Source: UBA8337 sp965662725 (lineage in GTDB: Bacteria > Pseudomonadota > Alphaproteobacteria > RS24). Taken from it: DNA of 14,281 nt. Positions within the stretch are counted from its first letter, which is position 1. Each line of letters starts with the position of its first letter. Below are positions 1 to 6,824 of the stretch, piece after piece. The stretch lies in contig CBFIIT010000039.1 in the NCBI GenBank assembly GCA_965662725.1, positions 1 through 14,281 of the forward strand, given 5' to 3'. Position numbers and translations under genes: made by a program. The notes beneath the pieces are model-generated. The model had not been told where the DNA came from and did not search any database. It saw nothing but the letters and a program-made list of their open reading frames with translations.

Positions 1-1
1 T

Positions 2-118
2 GAAGTGTCTGACCGCGTACTGGCTTTGAATAATGGTCGCGTCATTACCGAGGGCAGCGCGCAGGATGTGCAAAACCATCCCGATGTCGTCGCCGCCTAT
101 TTGGGAGGTGCAGCATGA
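2..118 (+). CDS. livG: ABC transporter ATP-binding protein, LivG type (C-terminal end only)
   Basis: Only the last 38 codons are in the window; the reading frame is open to the left edge and stops at TGA 116-118. The readable end contains SDRVLALNNGRVITEG and finishes AAYLGGAA, which matches the C-terminus of LivG-family ATPases of branched-chain amino acid-type (HAAT) transporters, where the last strand pair is followed by a short helix ending in YLG. The stop overlaps the start of the next gene in an ATGA arrangement (115-118), indicating translational coupling with the LivF partner. LivG and LivF normally form the two nucleotide-binding subunits on the cytoplasmic face of the inner membrane. 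No Walker motif is visible because that part lies outside the window, so the call rests on the tail and on context. Confidence 0.8.
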   Translation, partial: EVSDRVLALNNGRVITEGSAQDVQNHPDVVAAYLGGAA

Positions 119-888
119 GTAATAAGGTTCTTTCGGTTCGCAATCTCGAAACTTTTTACGGGCCGGTTATGGCCATTCGCGGTGTCAGCCTTGATGTCGA
201 AGAAGGCAAAATCGTTACTGTGCTCGGTTCTAACGGAGCGGGCAAAACCACTGTATTGAAAACCATTTGCGGGGCGATGGAGCCGCAAAAGGGCAGCATT
301 ACTTTTGATGGCGAGGATATTGCCGGCATGGAGCCGGATGTTGTCGCCAATAAGGGCATGGGGCATGTGCCGGAAGGGCGCGAAGTGTTCCCGTTCTTAT
401 CGGTGCAGGAAAACCTCGAAATGGGGGCGTTTCGTCGCAAAGATAAAGACGCGATTGAGCAAGATCTCGAAACGGTATTTGACTATTTCCCAATCTTGCG
501 TGAGCGCGCCAAAAATGAAGCGGCTTATTTGTCCGGCGGTCAGCAGCAAATGCTGGCAATCGGCCGCGCGCTGATGATGCGGCCCCGCATGATGCTATTG
601 GATGAACCGTCGCTTGGCCTGTCCCCGAAGCTGGTCGGAGAGATTTTTGAGATTATCGAACGGCTCAATAAAGAGCAGAAAATGACAATTTTGCTGGTTG
701 AGCAAAACGCGCATATGGCTTTGCAATTGGCTGATTTCGGTTATGTGCTGGAAGTCGGTCGTGTGGTGATGGAGGGCGATCGCCAACGCTTGCTCGACAG
801 CCGCGATATTCAAGAATTCTATCTTGGTAAAAAAGAAGAGAGTGCACGCGGCAAACGGCGTTGGAAACAACGCAAGACGTGGCGTTAG
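115..888 (+). CDS. livF: ABC transporter ATP-binding protein, LivF type
   Basis: A complete 257-residue ATPase of a HAAT (branched-chain amino acid/amide) importer. Visible motifs are Walker A GSNGAGKTT at residues 38-46, the LivF-type Q-loop segment GHVPEGREVFP at 83-93, the signature LSGGQQQ at 139-145, Walker B MMLLDEP at 159-165, and LLVEQN at 193-198, where LivF proteins carry Gln instead of the usual H-loop histidine. E. coli LivF is about 237 residues; the extra length here is a strongly basic tail after YLG (Lys, Arg and Trp rich, about residues 239-257). The start overlaps the livG stop by four bases, and the acyl-CoA ligase follows 20 bases downstream. The substrate of such systems is often not an amino acid when a ligase is encoded with them, so the family call is firm and the substrate is open. 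Confidence 0.93.
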   Translation: MSNKVLSVRNLETFYGPVMAIRGVSLDVEEGKIVTVLGSNGAGKTTVLKTICGAMEPQKGSITFDGEDIAGMEPDVVANKGMGHVPEGREVFPFLSVQENLEMGAFRRKDKDAIEQDLETVFDYFPILRERAKNEAAYLSGGQQQMLAIGRALMMRPRMMLLDEPSLGLSPKLVGEIFEIIERLNKEQKMTILLVEQNAHMALQLADFGYVLEVGRVVMEGDRQRLLDSRDIQEFYLGKKEESARGKRRWKQRKTWR

Positions 889-908
889 GTAACTGAGAGG
901 GTAATGGC

Positions 909-2735
909 ATGAGTGATGTGAATGACTCGCTGACAGTGGTTGAAGGTTGTGAAAACCTGCCGCAATTATTCCGTAAACGCTGCCAAGAGCTGGGCGACCG
1001 TTTGGCCATGCGCGAAAAAGAATTCGGCATTTGGAACAAGTTTACATGGACCGATTATTATGATCGCTCTCGCGAAATCGGCACTGCGCTGATGGCCATG
1101 GGATTGGCGCCCGGCGAAGTTGTTTCAATCATCGCCGAGAACCGCAAGGAATGGCTGTTTTTTGATATGGCGATTATGTGCAGCGGCGGCGTTACCAATG
1201 GCGTTTACACAACCGATGCGCCCAGCCAAGTGCAACATATTTGTGCCGATAGCGCGACCAAGTTTCTGGTCGTGGAAGATGAAGAGCAGCTGGATAAATA
1301 TCTCGAAGTGCGCGATGCGCTGCCAATGGTTGAGAAAGTCATTGTGCTGGAAGATGAAGGTCTGAAAACCTTTGAAGACGATAAAGTCATGTTCATGGAA
1401 GATGTTTATGAGCTTGGCCGCGCCAATCTCGATAAATTCGCCGCTGAATGGGACAAGCGCATTGATGCGGTGAAGTCCGATGACACCGCCTTATTGGTCT
1501 ATACATCCGGCACTACGGGAGCCCCCAAAGGCGCAATGATTTCGCATTCCAATGTGTTGTTTCAAACCAAGAATGCAGGCGTCTGGATTGGTGATTGCTA
1601 TGATGAAGAAATCATGTCGATTTTGCCGCTTTGTCATATTGCGGAACGGACATTTTCGGTCTTCCTGGCTTTGCATTATCGCTGGGTGGTGAACTTTGTT
1701 GAAGCACCCGACACCAGTTTTGAAAATACGATGGAAGTCTCACCGACCGTATTTTTCGGCGTTCCGCGCATGTGGGAAAAAATGTATTCCGGCGTGATTA
1801 TTAAAATCAAAGAAGCGATTTGGCTTGGCCGCGTCGCCTATGGCTGGGCTGTCAGTGTCGGCGAGCGTTATGAAGAGGCGCGTGAAGAGAGCCGTCCCTC
1901 AGCTTGGCTGCGCGCGCAACGCTGGCTGGCTGAGAAGCTGGTTTTTCAAAACCTGAAAGTGATGCTGGGGCTGGACCGCGCGCGCATTATGTTTACCGGT
2001 GCCGCGCCCGTATCGCCCGACCTTATTCGGTGGTATCGCGCCATTGGTCTCGACCTGTATGAGCTTTACGGCCAGACCGAATGCTCCGGCATTACCTCAT
2101 CCAATCGCGATGGTGCAAACCGTCTCGGCTCTATCGGCCAAGCCGTGCCGCATGTCGAGATGAAGATTGCCGAAGATGGTGAAATTCTCTATCGCGGCCC
2201 GCATATTTTTAAAGGCTATTTGAACCAGCCGAAGAAAACCGAAGAAACATTGATTGATGGCTGGCTGCATTCGGGCGATGTCGGGTCGATGGATAATGAA
2301 GGTTATTATAAAATCACCGACCGTAAGAAAGACATCATCATTACCGCTGGTGGTAAAAACATTACGCCGAGTGAGATTGAGAACCAGCTTAAATTCTCAC
2401 CTTATATTTCGGATGCGGTGATTATCGGCGATAAGCGCAAATATCTCACTTGCTTGGTGATGATTGACCATGAAAATGTGCTGCAATATGCGCAAGACTT
2501 GAATGTGCCGTTTACCGATTATGCGAGCCTTTGCGCCCGTGAAGAAGTTGTTTCGCTGATCAATGAAGAGGTCGAAAAGGTGAACCAAAACTTTGCGCGG
2601 GTTGAAACGGTCAAAAAGTTCACCATAATCGATAAGGAATTGACCGCCGATGATGAAGAATTAACGGCGACGATGAAATTGAAACGGTCGAAAGTGGCCG
2701 AGACATATAAGGAATTGATTGACGCTATGTACTAG
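909..2735 (+). CDS. AMP-forming acyl-CoA ligase (FadD/ACSL-like long-chain type)
   Basis: A 608-residue ANL-superfamily adenylating enzyme expected to convert a carboxylic acid, ATP and CoA into acyl-CoA, AMP and pyrophosphate in the cytoplasm. Motifs in order: phosphate-binding loop YTSGTTGAPKG at residues 198-208, adenine-binding YGQTE at 387-391, HSGD at 454-457, the hinge segment DRKKDIIITAGGKN at 471-484, and a C-terminal MKLKR (589-593) whose first Lys (590) is the likely catalytic lysine. Length and the DRKKDIIITAGGKNI segment fit the long-chain ACSL/FadD15-like branch rather than acetyl-CoA or 4-coumarate ligases. The start ATG has a purine-rich GAGAGGG just upstream (895-901). It lies between livF and a LivK-like gene, with its stop 21 bases before the latter's start, so the ligase is part of the transport operon and probably activates the imported acid. 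Chain length and substrate are not readable. Confidence 0.9.
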   Translation: MSDVNDSLTVVEGCENLPQLFRKRCQELGDRLAMREKEFGIWNKFTWTDYYDRSREIGTALMAMGLAPGEVVSIIAENRKEWLFFDMAIMCSGGVTNGVYTTDAPSQVQHICADSATKFLVVEDEEQLDKYLEVRDALPMVEKVIVLEDEGLKTFEDDKVMFMEDVYELGRANLDKFAAEWDKRIDAVKSDDTALLVYTSGTTGAPKGAMISHSNVLFQTKNAGVWIGDCYDEEIMSILPLCHIAERTFSVFLALHYRWVVNFVEAPDTSFENTMEVSPTVFFGVPRMWEKMYSGVIIKIKEAIWLGRVAYGWAVSVGERYEEAREESRPSAWLRAQRWLAEKLVFQNLKVMLGLDRARIMFTGAAPVSPDLIRWYRAIGLDLYELYGQTECSGITSSNRDGANRLGSIGQAVPHVEMKIAEDGEILYRGPHIFKGYLNQPKKTEETLIDGWLHSGDVGSMDNEGYYKITDRKKDIIITAGGKNITPSEIENQLKFSPYISDAVIIGDKRKYLTCLVMIDHENVLQYAQDLNVPFTDYASLCAREEVVSLINEEVEKVNQNFARVETVKKFTIIDKELTADDEELTATMKLKRSKVAETYKELIDAMY

Positions 2736-2745
2736 GTGTCGCTTC

Positions 2746-2751
2746 AGGAGG
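2746..2751 (+). promoter_or_regulatory. Shine-Dalgarno AGGAGG that fixes the start of the binding protein
   Basis: A perfect AGGAGG ends five bases before ATG 2757. The reading frame could also be opened from GTG 2736, immediately after the ligase stop, but that would place this consensus site inside the coding region and put seven residues ahead of an otherwise normal signal peptide. The ATG at 2757 is therefore the better start. Confidence 0.85.
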
Positions 2752-2756
2752 TAGTT

Positions 2757-3938
2757 ATGAAACTGATTTCACTCAAAACAATTATCGCAGGCTTTGCCGC
2801 CGCCGGCTTGGCGATTGCGCCGGCACAAGCGCAGCAAGGGGTCAGCGATGATGAAATCGTTATTGGTGCGCATACGGCATTGAGCGGACCGGCTGCCATT
2901 TGGGGCGTCGACTCGACACGGTTGGCGCGGATGATGTTTGAAGAAGTCAATGCCAAGGGCGGTATTCACGGGCGCAAAATCCGTTACATTGTCGAAGACA
3001 CGCAATATCAAGTGCCGCTGGCAGTGAAGGCGGTCAACAAGCTGCTCAATCGTGACAAGATTTTTGCCATGCATTTGGCGCTTGGCACCGGCCATAACAA
3101 TGCGGTGTTCAAACGTCAATTCGCTAAAAACGTACCGAGTATGTTTCCGCTTTCCGGCGCCGTTTCAATGGGCCTGCCGTTCCATCGGCTGAAGTTTCAA
3201 TCGCTTTCCACTTACGCGCAACAAACGCGTGCAGGTATTAAGTATTTCCATAAAACCAAAGGCCATAAGCGGATTTGTAATTTCGCGCAGGATACTGACT
3301 ATGGCCAAGAAGTGTTGGATGCAACGAAAGAGGAAGTTGAAGCGCTGGGACTTGAGCTCGTCAAAGTTACCAAACACAAATCGACCGAAACCGAATTTGT
3401 CGGCGCGATGACATCTTTGAAAAATGCCAATTGTGATTTGATTGTCTTCGGCACGATTATTGCCGATGCCATTCGCGGCTATTCAACCGCCCGTAAGCTG
3501 GGCGTAACAGCCGATATTGTTGCCAATGTCGCCTCGGCTGACCGCATTGTTGCGGCGGCGAAAAATAATGCGACTGAGGGTTTTTACGTGGCAACGGCAG
3601 CACGCACGCTTTATCGCGATGACCCGAATTTGACGGCGGCGCAAAAGGATGTGATTGACCGTTTTAAGAAACGCTGGGGCCAAGAACCGTCAGCTGCGTT
3701 GATTTACGGTCATATGCAAACCAAATTATTGCTCAAAGGTTTGCAAGATGCCGGGCCTGATTTGACGGTTGATAGTTTCATTGCTGCGATGGAAAACATC
3801 AAAGATTTCGATGATGGTATTGGAACGCCATTGCACAGCTATTCTTCAACCAGCCATGTCGGCGCACAGGGCGTATTGCTGGATGTTGTTAAAGGCGGCA
3901 GGTTTGTTCCGGTCGCTGACGATATCAACAAAATGTAA
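2757..3938 (+). CDS. Periplasmic substrate-binding protein of a Liv-type ABC transporter (LivK-like)
   Basis: A 393-residue type I periplasmic binding protein (Peripla_BP_6 family). It begins with a Sec signal peptide: basic MKLISLK, a hydrophobic stretch to about residue 21, and a cleavage site after AQA (23-25), so the mature protein starts QQGVSDDEIVIG. The segment DEIVIGAHTALSGPAA followed by ARMMFEEVNAKGGIHGRKIRYIVEDTQY is the typical first lobe of these proteins. The residue that binds the substrate amino group in true LivK cannot be assigned by eye. It is the last gene of the operon that includes livG, livF and the acyl-CoA ligase, and should deliver the substrate to the membrane permeases, which lie outside the window. 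Ligase linkage argues that the ligand may be a carboxylic acid rather than leucine (inference). Confidence 0.9.
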   Translation: MKLISLKTIIAGFAAAGLAIAPAQAQQGVSDDEIVIGAHTALSGPAAIWGVDSTRLARMMFEEVNAKGGIHGRKIRYIVEDTQYQVPLAVKAVNKLLNRDKIFAMHLALGTGHNNAVFKRQFAKNVPSMFPLSGAVSMGLPFHRLKFQSLSTYAQQTRAGIKYFHKTKGHKRICNFAQDTDYGQEVLDATKEEVEALGLELVKVTKHKSTETEFVGAMTSLKNANCDLIVFGTIIADAIRGYSTARKLGVTADIVANVASADRIVAAAKNNATEGFYVATAARTLYRDDPNLTAAQKDVIDRFKKRWGQEPSAALIYGHMQTKLLLKGLQDAGPDLTVDSFIAAMENIKDFDDGIGTPLHSYSSTSHVGAQGVLLDVVKGGRFVPVADDINKM

Positions 3939-3945
3939 AAACATG

Positions 3946-4002
3946 CGATAGCTGTGGCGGCTAAATCGACCTTAAAGCGTCATTAAATCGCCATAGCTAT
4001 CG
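3946..4002. terminator. Long inverted repeat between convergent operons; possible bidirectional terminator
   Basis: The left arm 3946-3959 (CGATAGCTGTGGCG) pairs with the right arm 3989-4002 (CGCCATAGCTATCG) over 14 positions with one G-T wobble. Wobble pairs extend the stem slightly, and the loop is 29 bases. The right arm lies inside the last codons of the COQ4 homologue. Read on the minus strand the stem is followed by a T-rich ATGTTTTTA, which suits termination of the P450-COQ4 operon. On the plus strand the following bases are CGTGTTTAAA, a weak T-tract. The long loop is unusual for an intrinsic terminator, so mRNA 3'-end protection is an alternative role. Confidence 0.45.
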
Positions 4003-4681
4003 TGTTTAAATCGAAGCGATTGCGCAGTTCCAAAAGCGGCGTATCAATCTCTTCTTCCCATTTATGGAAATGAATATTTTTTGAATTGCGCCCGAAGGTC
4101 CAGCCATCGGCGATTGCGTCCATGCATTGGGTGATGATGCGCGGCTCAAGAAACGCATAATGCGCCGCCGTTACCGCCATCCGCATGGCGTGATAGGGAA
4201 AGCGCAATTGCGCCAGATAATAAGCCGCCAAAGCCAGCTCGCCCATATGGGTGGCGCGATAGCCGGTCAAAATATGCAAGAAATCATGCGTTTGAAAACC
4301 GCGCGTGATGAGATAGCTGAGGTCGGCCGGCAGCCGATTAAGCGCGCCTTTTTGCGTCAGTTCTTCATTCATCGCACGATAATTGCGGCCAAGGTTTTCT
4401 TCCAATTTGTTTTCCACCAAGAACGCGCGATAGCTATGGCCCAGAGAGCCCGGGGCACATTCGGCAAGTCTGTCCAGCGAAAGCGGTTCGGCGAAATGCC
4501 GTTCTTTCAAAAATGCATCGACACCGTCGATTTTATGCATTTCTTCCAAATAGCCTTCAATCGCCTCGTCCGGCGCTTCGGCCCACCAATCGTGAAACAG
4601 AAAATACACGCCATATTCAAGCGGCGTATCAACGGAAGTCAGAAACTTCTCGGCAAATGTCCGGTCGACTTTCTTATCCAT
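3983..4681 (-). CDS. coq4: COQ4-family protein (coenzyme Q biosynthesis homologue)
   Basis: A 232-residue soluble protein with the COQ4 metal-binding signature HDxxH-x(11)-E: His132, Asp133, His136 and Glu148 in THDFLHILTGYRATHMGE. The helical surroundings and overall length (about 230) match the COQ4 family. In eukaryotes COQ4 is part of the CoQ-synthesis complex and recent work links it to oxidative decarboxylation of C1 of the ring; bacterial homologues are less well studied. It is the last gene of the minus-strand operon, 58 bases after the SRPBCC pseudogene, with AGAGGG four bases before its ATG. No other ubi or coq gene is in the window. It may therefore serve ubiquinone synthesis from an unlinked position, or act on another hydrophobic substrate in concert with the P450 (inference). 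The family call is confident; its role here is not. Confidence 0.85.
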   Translation of the reverse strand: MDKKVDRTFAEKFLTSVDTPLEYGVYFLFHDWWAEAPDEAIEGYLEEMHKIDGVDAFLKERHFAEPLSLDRLAECAPGSLGHSYRAFLVENKLEENLGRNYRAMNEELTQKGALNRLPADLSYLITRGFQTHDFLHILTGYRATHMGELALAAYYLAQLRFPYHAMRMAVTAAHYAFLEPRIITQCMDAIADGWTFGRNSKNIHFHKWEEEIDTPLLELRNRFDLNTIAMAI

Positions 4682-4739
4682 AAGGCCCTCTCTGAAGTAT
4701 GAACGAATGCTAAAGGACGAACCGCGGCAGTCGCAAGAC

Positions 4740-5225
4740 TTACTTGCGCTTTTTCACCTCGCGATCTAAAGCCTCCAGCGTTTCATTATATTTCGGCAAA
4801 ATCCAACTATCGTCCCAAAACCAAACATAGAGACCGCGATCTACCTCAAATTGCGTGACCTTCGTGCCGCCTTCAGCCGGCTGCAACAGCCATTGATGAT
4901 CAAAAGTCAAAAAACCGGCCATGCCGCCTGTTTGTCGTAATCGCCTATTCGGCTCTACCGCTTTCACGCTATTAGCCACTTCATAGAGTTTGCCGCTTGG
5001 GTCTTTAAACGTGTTCACCACCTTGCCATCCGAATAAGCGCCTTCGACTTTCACAAATACCGGATTCCAATCGCCGTAATTGGCAGTGTCCATCAGCACC
5101 GCCTATATGGCTTCGGACGGCGCGGCGATTACGCGCTCAACTTGATAAGTCTTTTTTGAAAAAATAGCGGCGGCCGCAATGACGAGCATTAAGCCTAACG
5201 TCGTTATTATCACTTGCTTCTTCAT
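4740..5225 (-). pseudogene. SRPBCC (START/polyketide-cyclase-like) domain protein interrupted by an in-frame TAG
   Basis: Reading the minus strand from ATG 5225 gives MKKQVIITTLGLMLVIAAAA, a membrane anchor or signal segment. It continues into SKKTYQVERVIAAPSEAI, the first beta strand and helix of an SRPBCC domain, then meets TAG at 5103-5105 and carries on in the same frame with AVLMDTANYGDWNPVFVKVEG to a stop at 4740-4742. Family members normally read IWAVLxDxxxYxxWNP here, so TAG stands where Trp (TGG) is expected, a single-base change. The full frame would be 161 codons. The part after the stop could be opened from GTG 5099, but that 119-residue product lacks the first strand and has no clear ribosome-binding site. 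The rest of the domain (DHQWLLQP, GGTKVTQFEVDRG, C-terminal helix to KKRK) appears undamaged, so the lesion is recent, a sequencing error, or read through. SRPBCC proteins bind hydrophobic ligands or lipids. Confidence 0.8.
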
Positions 5226-5243
5226 ATGTTTGTTCCAACAAGT

Positions 5244-6011
5244 TTATGCCAAGGGTCTTGGTAATAGTCCGGTCTGACTTGAAGTTGCCAGCAATGTGCC
5301 ATCTTCGGCGAATAAATGCGCATTGCCTTGCGCCGCACCGCGCGTGAAGCTCGACATTTGCGTTACCATCAATATCCATTCGGTCGGCTTTGTGTTGATA
5401 AGACGAAACGTATTATCGAGGCTGGTGCCGCGCCGTGTACGTTCATGTGCGCCGAGAAAGAAATCCGACACTAAGGCCAGATACGCCGCATCAATGGTCG
5501 GTTCGAAATGAGCGCGTATCCACATATGCTCAGTGCCTGCCACGGGGTCTTCGAAAGCGGTTTTGCGCTCAAACCGGCCGATGAGGTTTTTATCATTGGC
5601 GAATAGATCGGGCGTTTTTTCAGGGCATTTATCGGGCGGCGCCACCTCTGGCATGCTAACGAAAGCACGGTCCGGCTCGCCTTCGCGTGCGCCCAGTGCT
5701 GCGAGTGTGCGGTGCAACACCGTATCACCGCGCTTCATTTCAAGCATGGCTTGCACAACCGAGCGACCGCCCGATACCGCTTCAACATTTATCTGCATAT
5801 CCTCGCCAAGCATTCCGTGATTGAGAAAATGCGTTGTCGCCCAATAAAGCGGTTTGTCGAAATAGCGTTCCAGCACGTCGATATGCGTCGCCATTGCCGC
5901 GCCACCCATATAAAATTGATGGTCTTCAGGCCCGACACAAACCGCCGGCGGCGGTGAATAAGAAAACTGTGCATCGCCGACTTCCTCGGCCCGCCAAAAA
6001 GGAATTTGCAT
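5244..6011 (-). CDS. TesB-like acyl-CoA thioesterase (double hotdog)
   Basis: A 255-residue protein of the TesB/acyl-CoA thioesterase II type, expected to hydrolyse acyl-CoA to free acid and CoA in the cytoplasm. The C-terminal half has the family pattern: TSLDNTF with Asp199 (equivalent to E. coli TesB Asp204), EWILM, a Ser at 220 about where TesB has its catalytic Thr, and EDGTLLATSSQTGLLPR with Gln246 (TesB Gln278). The N-terminal half contains GGRSVVQAMLEMKRGDTVLH, a typical hotdog central helix and strand. It starts nine bases after the SDR stop (AGGA overlaps the end of the SDR) and precedes the SRPBCC gene by 18 bases, so it is co-transcribed with the P450. It is slightly shorter than TesB (286), as in many actinobacterial and sphingomonad relatives. 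The chain length of the substrate is unknown. Confidence 0.85.
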   Translation of the reverse strand: MQIPFWRAEEVGDAQFSYSPPPAVCVGPEDHQFYMGGAAMATHIDVLERYFDKPLYWATTHFLNHGMLGEDMQINVEAVSGGRSVVQAMLEMKRGDTVLHRTLAALGAREGEPDRAFVSMPEVAPPDKCPEKTPDLFANDKNLIGRFERKTAFEDPVAGTEHMWIRAHFEPTIDAAYLALVSDFFLGAHERTRRGTSLDNTFRLINTKPTEWILMVTQMSSFTRGAAQGNAHLFAEDGTLLATSSQTGLLPRPLA

Positions 6012-6020
6012 TTTTTCGTC

Positions 6021-6815
6021 CTATAGAGCCAGCGTAAAGCCGCCATTGACCGGATAGGTTTGTCCGGAAATCCACTCGCTGGCATCAGAAGCCAGATAAA
6101 GAGCCATATTGGCAATATCATTCGGCTCACCCGGGCGGCGAACGATATATTTAGACATTGTGCTTTTCAGTCGTTCCGGGTCTTCCAACCAGGCTTGTGT
6201 CGCCGGTGTATTGGTCAGCGAAATGACGATATTATTGGCGGTAATTTGATAGCGAGATGAGCTACGCGCCACGCTGCGCATAAAGCCCGCCGCACCCGCT
6301 TTGGCACCGGAATAAATCTCCATACCCATATCGCCATAGCGGCTGGCATCAGAGATGATGGAGATAATGCGACCCGGTGCTTGGCGTTGCATCATGCCCG
6401 GCAATACCGCGCCGACACAATTAATCACGCCATAGAAATTAACCCCGATTGTGCGGTCCCAAATTTCCTTATCGGTTTCCCAAAACGGTTTGCGTTGTTC
6501 GGGTATCGGTTCGGCTCCGGCATTGCCGGCATTATTGACCAACACACCGACCGTGCCCAATTCTTCGGCGGTTTTGGCAACCATGGCCTCAACACTGGCG
6601 CGGTCGCTGACATCGGCCTGCACGGCAATCGCTTTGCCACCGGCGCTGTTAATTTCATCGGCCACGGCCTCGGCCCGTTCAATGAAATAATCATTTACCG
6701 CAACGCCGCCGGAATTTGTCGCGCTTGCCAAATGTTTGGCAATTTGCGCACCGACCCCTTGTCCGGCACCGGTAACAAGGCTGATGCGCCCACCCATATC
6801 CAGAATATCACTCAT
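6021..6815 (-). CDS. Short-chain dehydrogenase/reductase (classical SDR, FabG-like)
   Basis: A 264-residue classical SDR. The cofactor loop TGAGQGVG is at 15-22, Asp68 in QADVSD contacts the adenine, NNAG is at 94-97, Asn126 lies in the helix-4 segment GVNFYGV, and the catalytic residues are Ser155, Tyr168 and Lys172 (YSGAK). The C-terminal NGGFT-type ending is usual. An Asp at the end of beta-2 (VNDYF, residue 42) suggests a preference for NAD(H), although FabG-like enzymes share this pattern, so the call is tentative. Its start is nine bases after the P450 stop with AAAGGA in between, and the thioesterase follows nine bases on. A plausible role is oxidation of the alcohol made by the P450, or a beta-hydroxyacyl-CoA dehydrogenation step (inference from position). 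Confidence 0.9.
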   Translation of the reverse strand: MSDILDMGGRISLVTGAGQGVGAQIAKHLASATNSGGVAVNDYFIERAEAVADEINSAGGKAIAVQADVSDRASVEAMVAKTAEELGTVGVLVNNAGNAGAEPIPEQRKPFWETDKEIWDRTIGVNFYGVINCVGAVLPGMMQRQAPGRIISIISDASRYGDMGMEIYSGAKAGAAGFMRSVARSSSRYQITANNIVISLTNTPATQAWLEDPERLKSTMSKYIVRRPGEPNDIANMALYLASDASEWISGQTYPVNGGFTLAL

Positions 6816-6824
6816 CTTATTCCT

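Noticed and set aside
2736..2756. GTG 2736 as the start of the periplasmic binding protein.
   Set aside because: It would place a perfect AGGAGG inside the coding sequence and add seven residues before a normal signal peptide; ATG 2757 fits better.
4127..4702. A 191-codon open frame on the plus strand, antisense to the COQ4 homologue.
   Set aside because: The minus strand encodes the full COQ4 motif set with a good ribosome-binding site. The plus-strand product is Arg/His/Gln-rich, has no recognisable domain and no Shine-Dalgarno, and fits a mirror frame of a real gene.
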